The notes under the pieces: model-generated | Database searches by the model: none | The model's input: only the letters and a program-made list of their open reading frames with translations | What the model was told of the DNA's origin: nothing | Shown here: positions 5,524 through 6,313 of the stretch, piece by piece | Layout of the letters: the number at the start of each line of letters is the position of its first letter | Position numbering within the stretch: position 1 is the first letter of the stretch | Assembly (NCBI GenBank): GCA_945903655.1 | Contig: CAMDOY010000230.1 | Span: 1-6,313 of the forward strand | Direction of reading: 5' to 3' | DNA length: 6,313 bases | Origin: Rhizobium sp. Q54 | GTDB taxonomy: Bacteria; Pseudomonadota; Alphaproteobacteria; Rhizobiales; Beijerinckiaceae | Position numbers and translations under genes: made by a program

Positions 5524-6313
5524 ATGACCGATGAAGTTGTTACCTATGAGCTCGATGGCGAGATCGCCCTGGTCGGGCTGAACAGGCCGGAGAAACGCAA
5601 CAGCATCAGCGACTCCCTTCGTGAAGGCCTCGCCAAGGCTTTGACACGCGCTCAGAATGAGGCCAAATGCGGCGTCATTTTCGGACATGGCGACCATTTT
5701 TGCGCAGGTCTCGACCTCTCCGAGGCGCTCCAGTGGATCAATGCGGAGCCGGAGGTGCGCCTGCGGCGTCGCGGCAACCTTCATCCCGTGCTCGACATCA
5801 TGGCGCGGGGCTTCATCCCCTTCGTGGCGGCGCTGAAGGGGGCGACCATCGGCGGCGGCCTCGAGATCGCCTCGGCGGCCCATGTGCGGGTTGCGGATGA
5901 AAGCACTTTCTTCGCCTTGCCCGAGGGCCAGCGCGGCATTTTCGTTGGCGGCGGCGGCTCCGTGCGCATTCAGCGCCTGATGGGCTATGGCCGGATGGCC
6001 GACCTGATGCTCACGGGCCGTGTCCTGACCGTGGAAGAGGGCGAGCGCTTCGGGCTTTGCCAATATGTGACGCCAAAGGGCGAATCGTTGGAGCGCGCCA
6101 AGCAACTCGCCCGGCGAATCGCGAAGAATGCGCCGCTGACGAACTGGGCCGTCGCCTCCTGCCTGAACCGGGTTAATGATTTCTCTCATAATGACGGGCT
6201 TTTCGTCGAAACATTGATCAGCCAGGCCGTCAGCAGCCAACGCAGCTACGATGGCTTGAAGGCCTTCGTCGACCACCGTGCGGATCGCCTGGTGGAGCCG
6301 GGCAAATCCGGCG
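5524..6313 (+). CDS. Crotonase/enoyl-CoA hydratase family protein, 3' end outside the window
   Basis: The visible 263 codons are nearly a full crotonase (usual length about 255-270). The family acts on acyl-CoA thioesters in the cytoplasm, most often adding water to a 2-enoyl-CoA. The start MTDEVVTYELDGEIALVGLNRPEKRNSI is typical (key blocks: residues 1-10 and LNRPEKRN at 19-26). HFCAGLDL (58-65) and GATIGGGLEIA (106-116) are the two oxyanion-hole segments. Glu114 and Glu134 (in ALPEGQ) are 20 residues apart, exactly like the catalytic Glu144 and Glu164 of rat enoyl-CoA hydratase, so hydratase activity is plausible. A glycine run (142-145) replaces the usual GAGG. The gene is divergent from the synthetase gene across 213 bp, suggesting shared control and a common CoA-thioester pathway. 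Isomerase or hydrolase activity remains possible. Family is sure; substrate unknown. Confidence 0.92.
   Translation, partial: MTDEVVTYELDGEIALVGLNRPEKRNSISDSLREGLAKALTRAQNEAKCGVIFGHGDHFCAGLDLSEALQWINAEPEVRLRRRGNLHPVLDIMARGFIPFVAALKGATIGGGLEIASAAHVRVADESTFFALPEGQRGIFVGGGGSVRIQRLMGYGRMADLMLTGRVLTVEEGERFGLCQYVTPKGESLERAKQLARRIAKNAPLTNWAVASCLNRVNDFSHNDGLFVETLISQAVSSQRSYDGLKAFVDHRADRLVEPGKSG

Noticed and set aside
5398..6276. 292-residue ORF on the minus strand opposite the crotonase
   Set aside because: It is antisense to a gene with clear crotonase motifs and catalytic residues, shows no recognisable domain, and also runs through the divergent promoter region. It is a shadow of GC-rich coding sequence.

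Overview
The window reads as chromosomal DNA of a moderately GC-rich Gram-negative proteobacterium. The gene content (an orphan Bug-type solute-binding protein, an NDP-forming acyl-CoA synthetase, a luciferase-like flavin monooxygenase and a crotonase) is typical of metabolically versatile soil Alphaproteobacteria such as Hyphomicrobiales, or of Burkholderiales. I lean to Alphaproteobacteria, but this is inference from gene content and protein style only. No RNA genes, CRISPR, insertion sequence, phage gene or replication origin is visible.

Layout from left to right: bases 1-307 hold no convincing gene, only an 8-bp inverted repeat and a good Shine-Dalgarno site at the right end. Bases 308-781 (+) encode a small exported protein of unknown function with four cysteines outside the signal sequence. 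Three genes on the minus strand follow, read from right to left: an acyl-CoA synthetase of the acetate-CoA ligase (NDP-forming) superfamily (5310-3172), a Bug/TctC-type periplasmic binding protein (3015-2038, start corrected by its ribosome binding site) and a luciferase-like monooxygenase (1908-862). They are separated by 156 and 129 bp, and each gap carries a dyad symmetry, so they may not form one simple operon. A 213-bp divergent control region (5311-5523) leads to a crotonase/enoyl-CoA hydratase gene on the plus strand (5524 onward), which runs off the window close to its expected end.

A reasonable reading is a small catabolic module for an unidentified carboxylic acid. The Bug protein would bind the acid in the periplasm, the synthetase would make the CoA thioester, the crotonase would hydrate or otherwise process an enoyl-CoA intermediate, and the flavin monooxygenase might act before or after these steps. 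The synthetase/crotonase pairing recalls the feruloyl-CoA synthetase/hydratase-lyase pair of sphingomonads, but the crotonase keeps both glutamates of true enoyl-CoA hydratases, which argues against lyase chemistry. The substrate cannot be read from the sequence. The best regulatory signal is a perfect 7-bp inverted repeat overlapping a consensus TTGACA box upstream of the crotonase. I do not see a clearly new type of biological system here.
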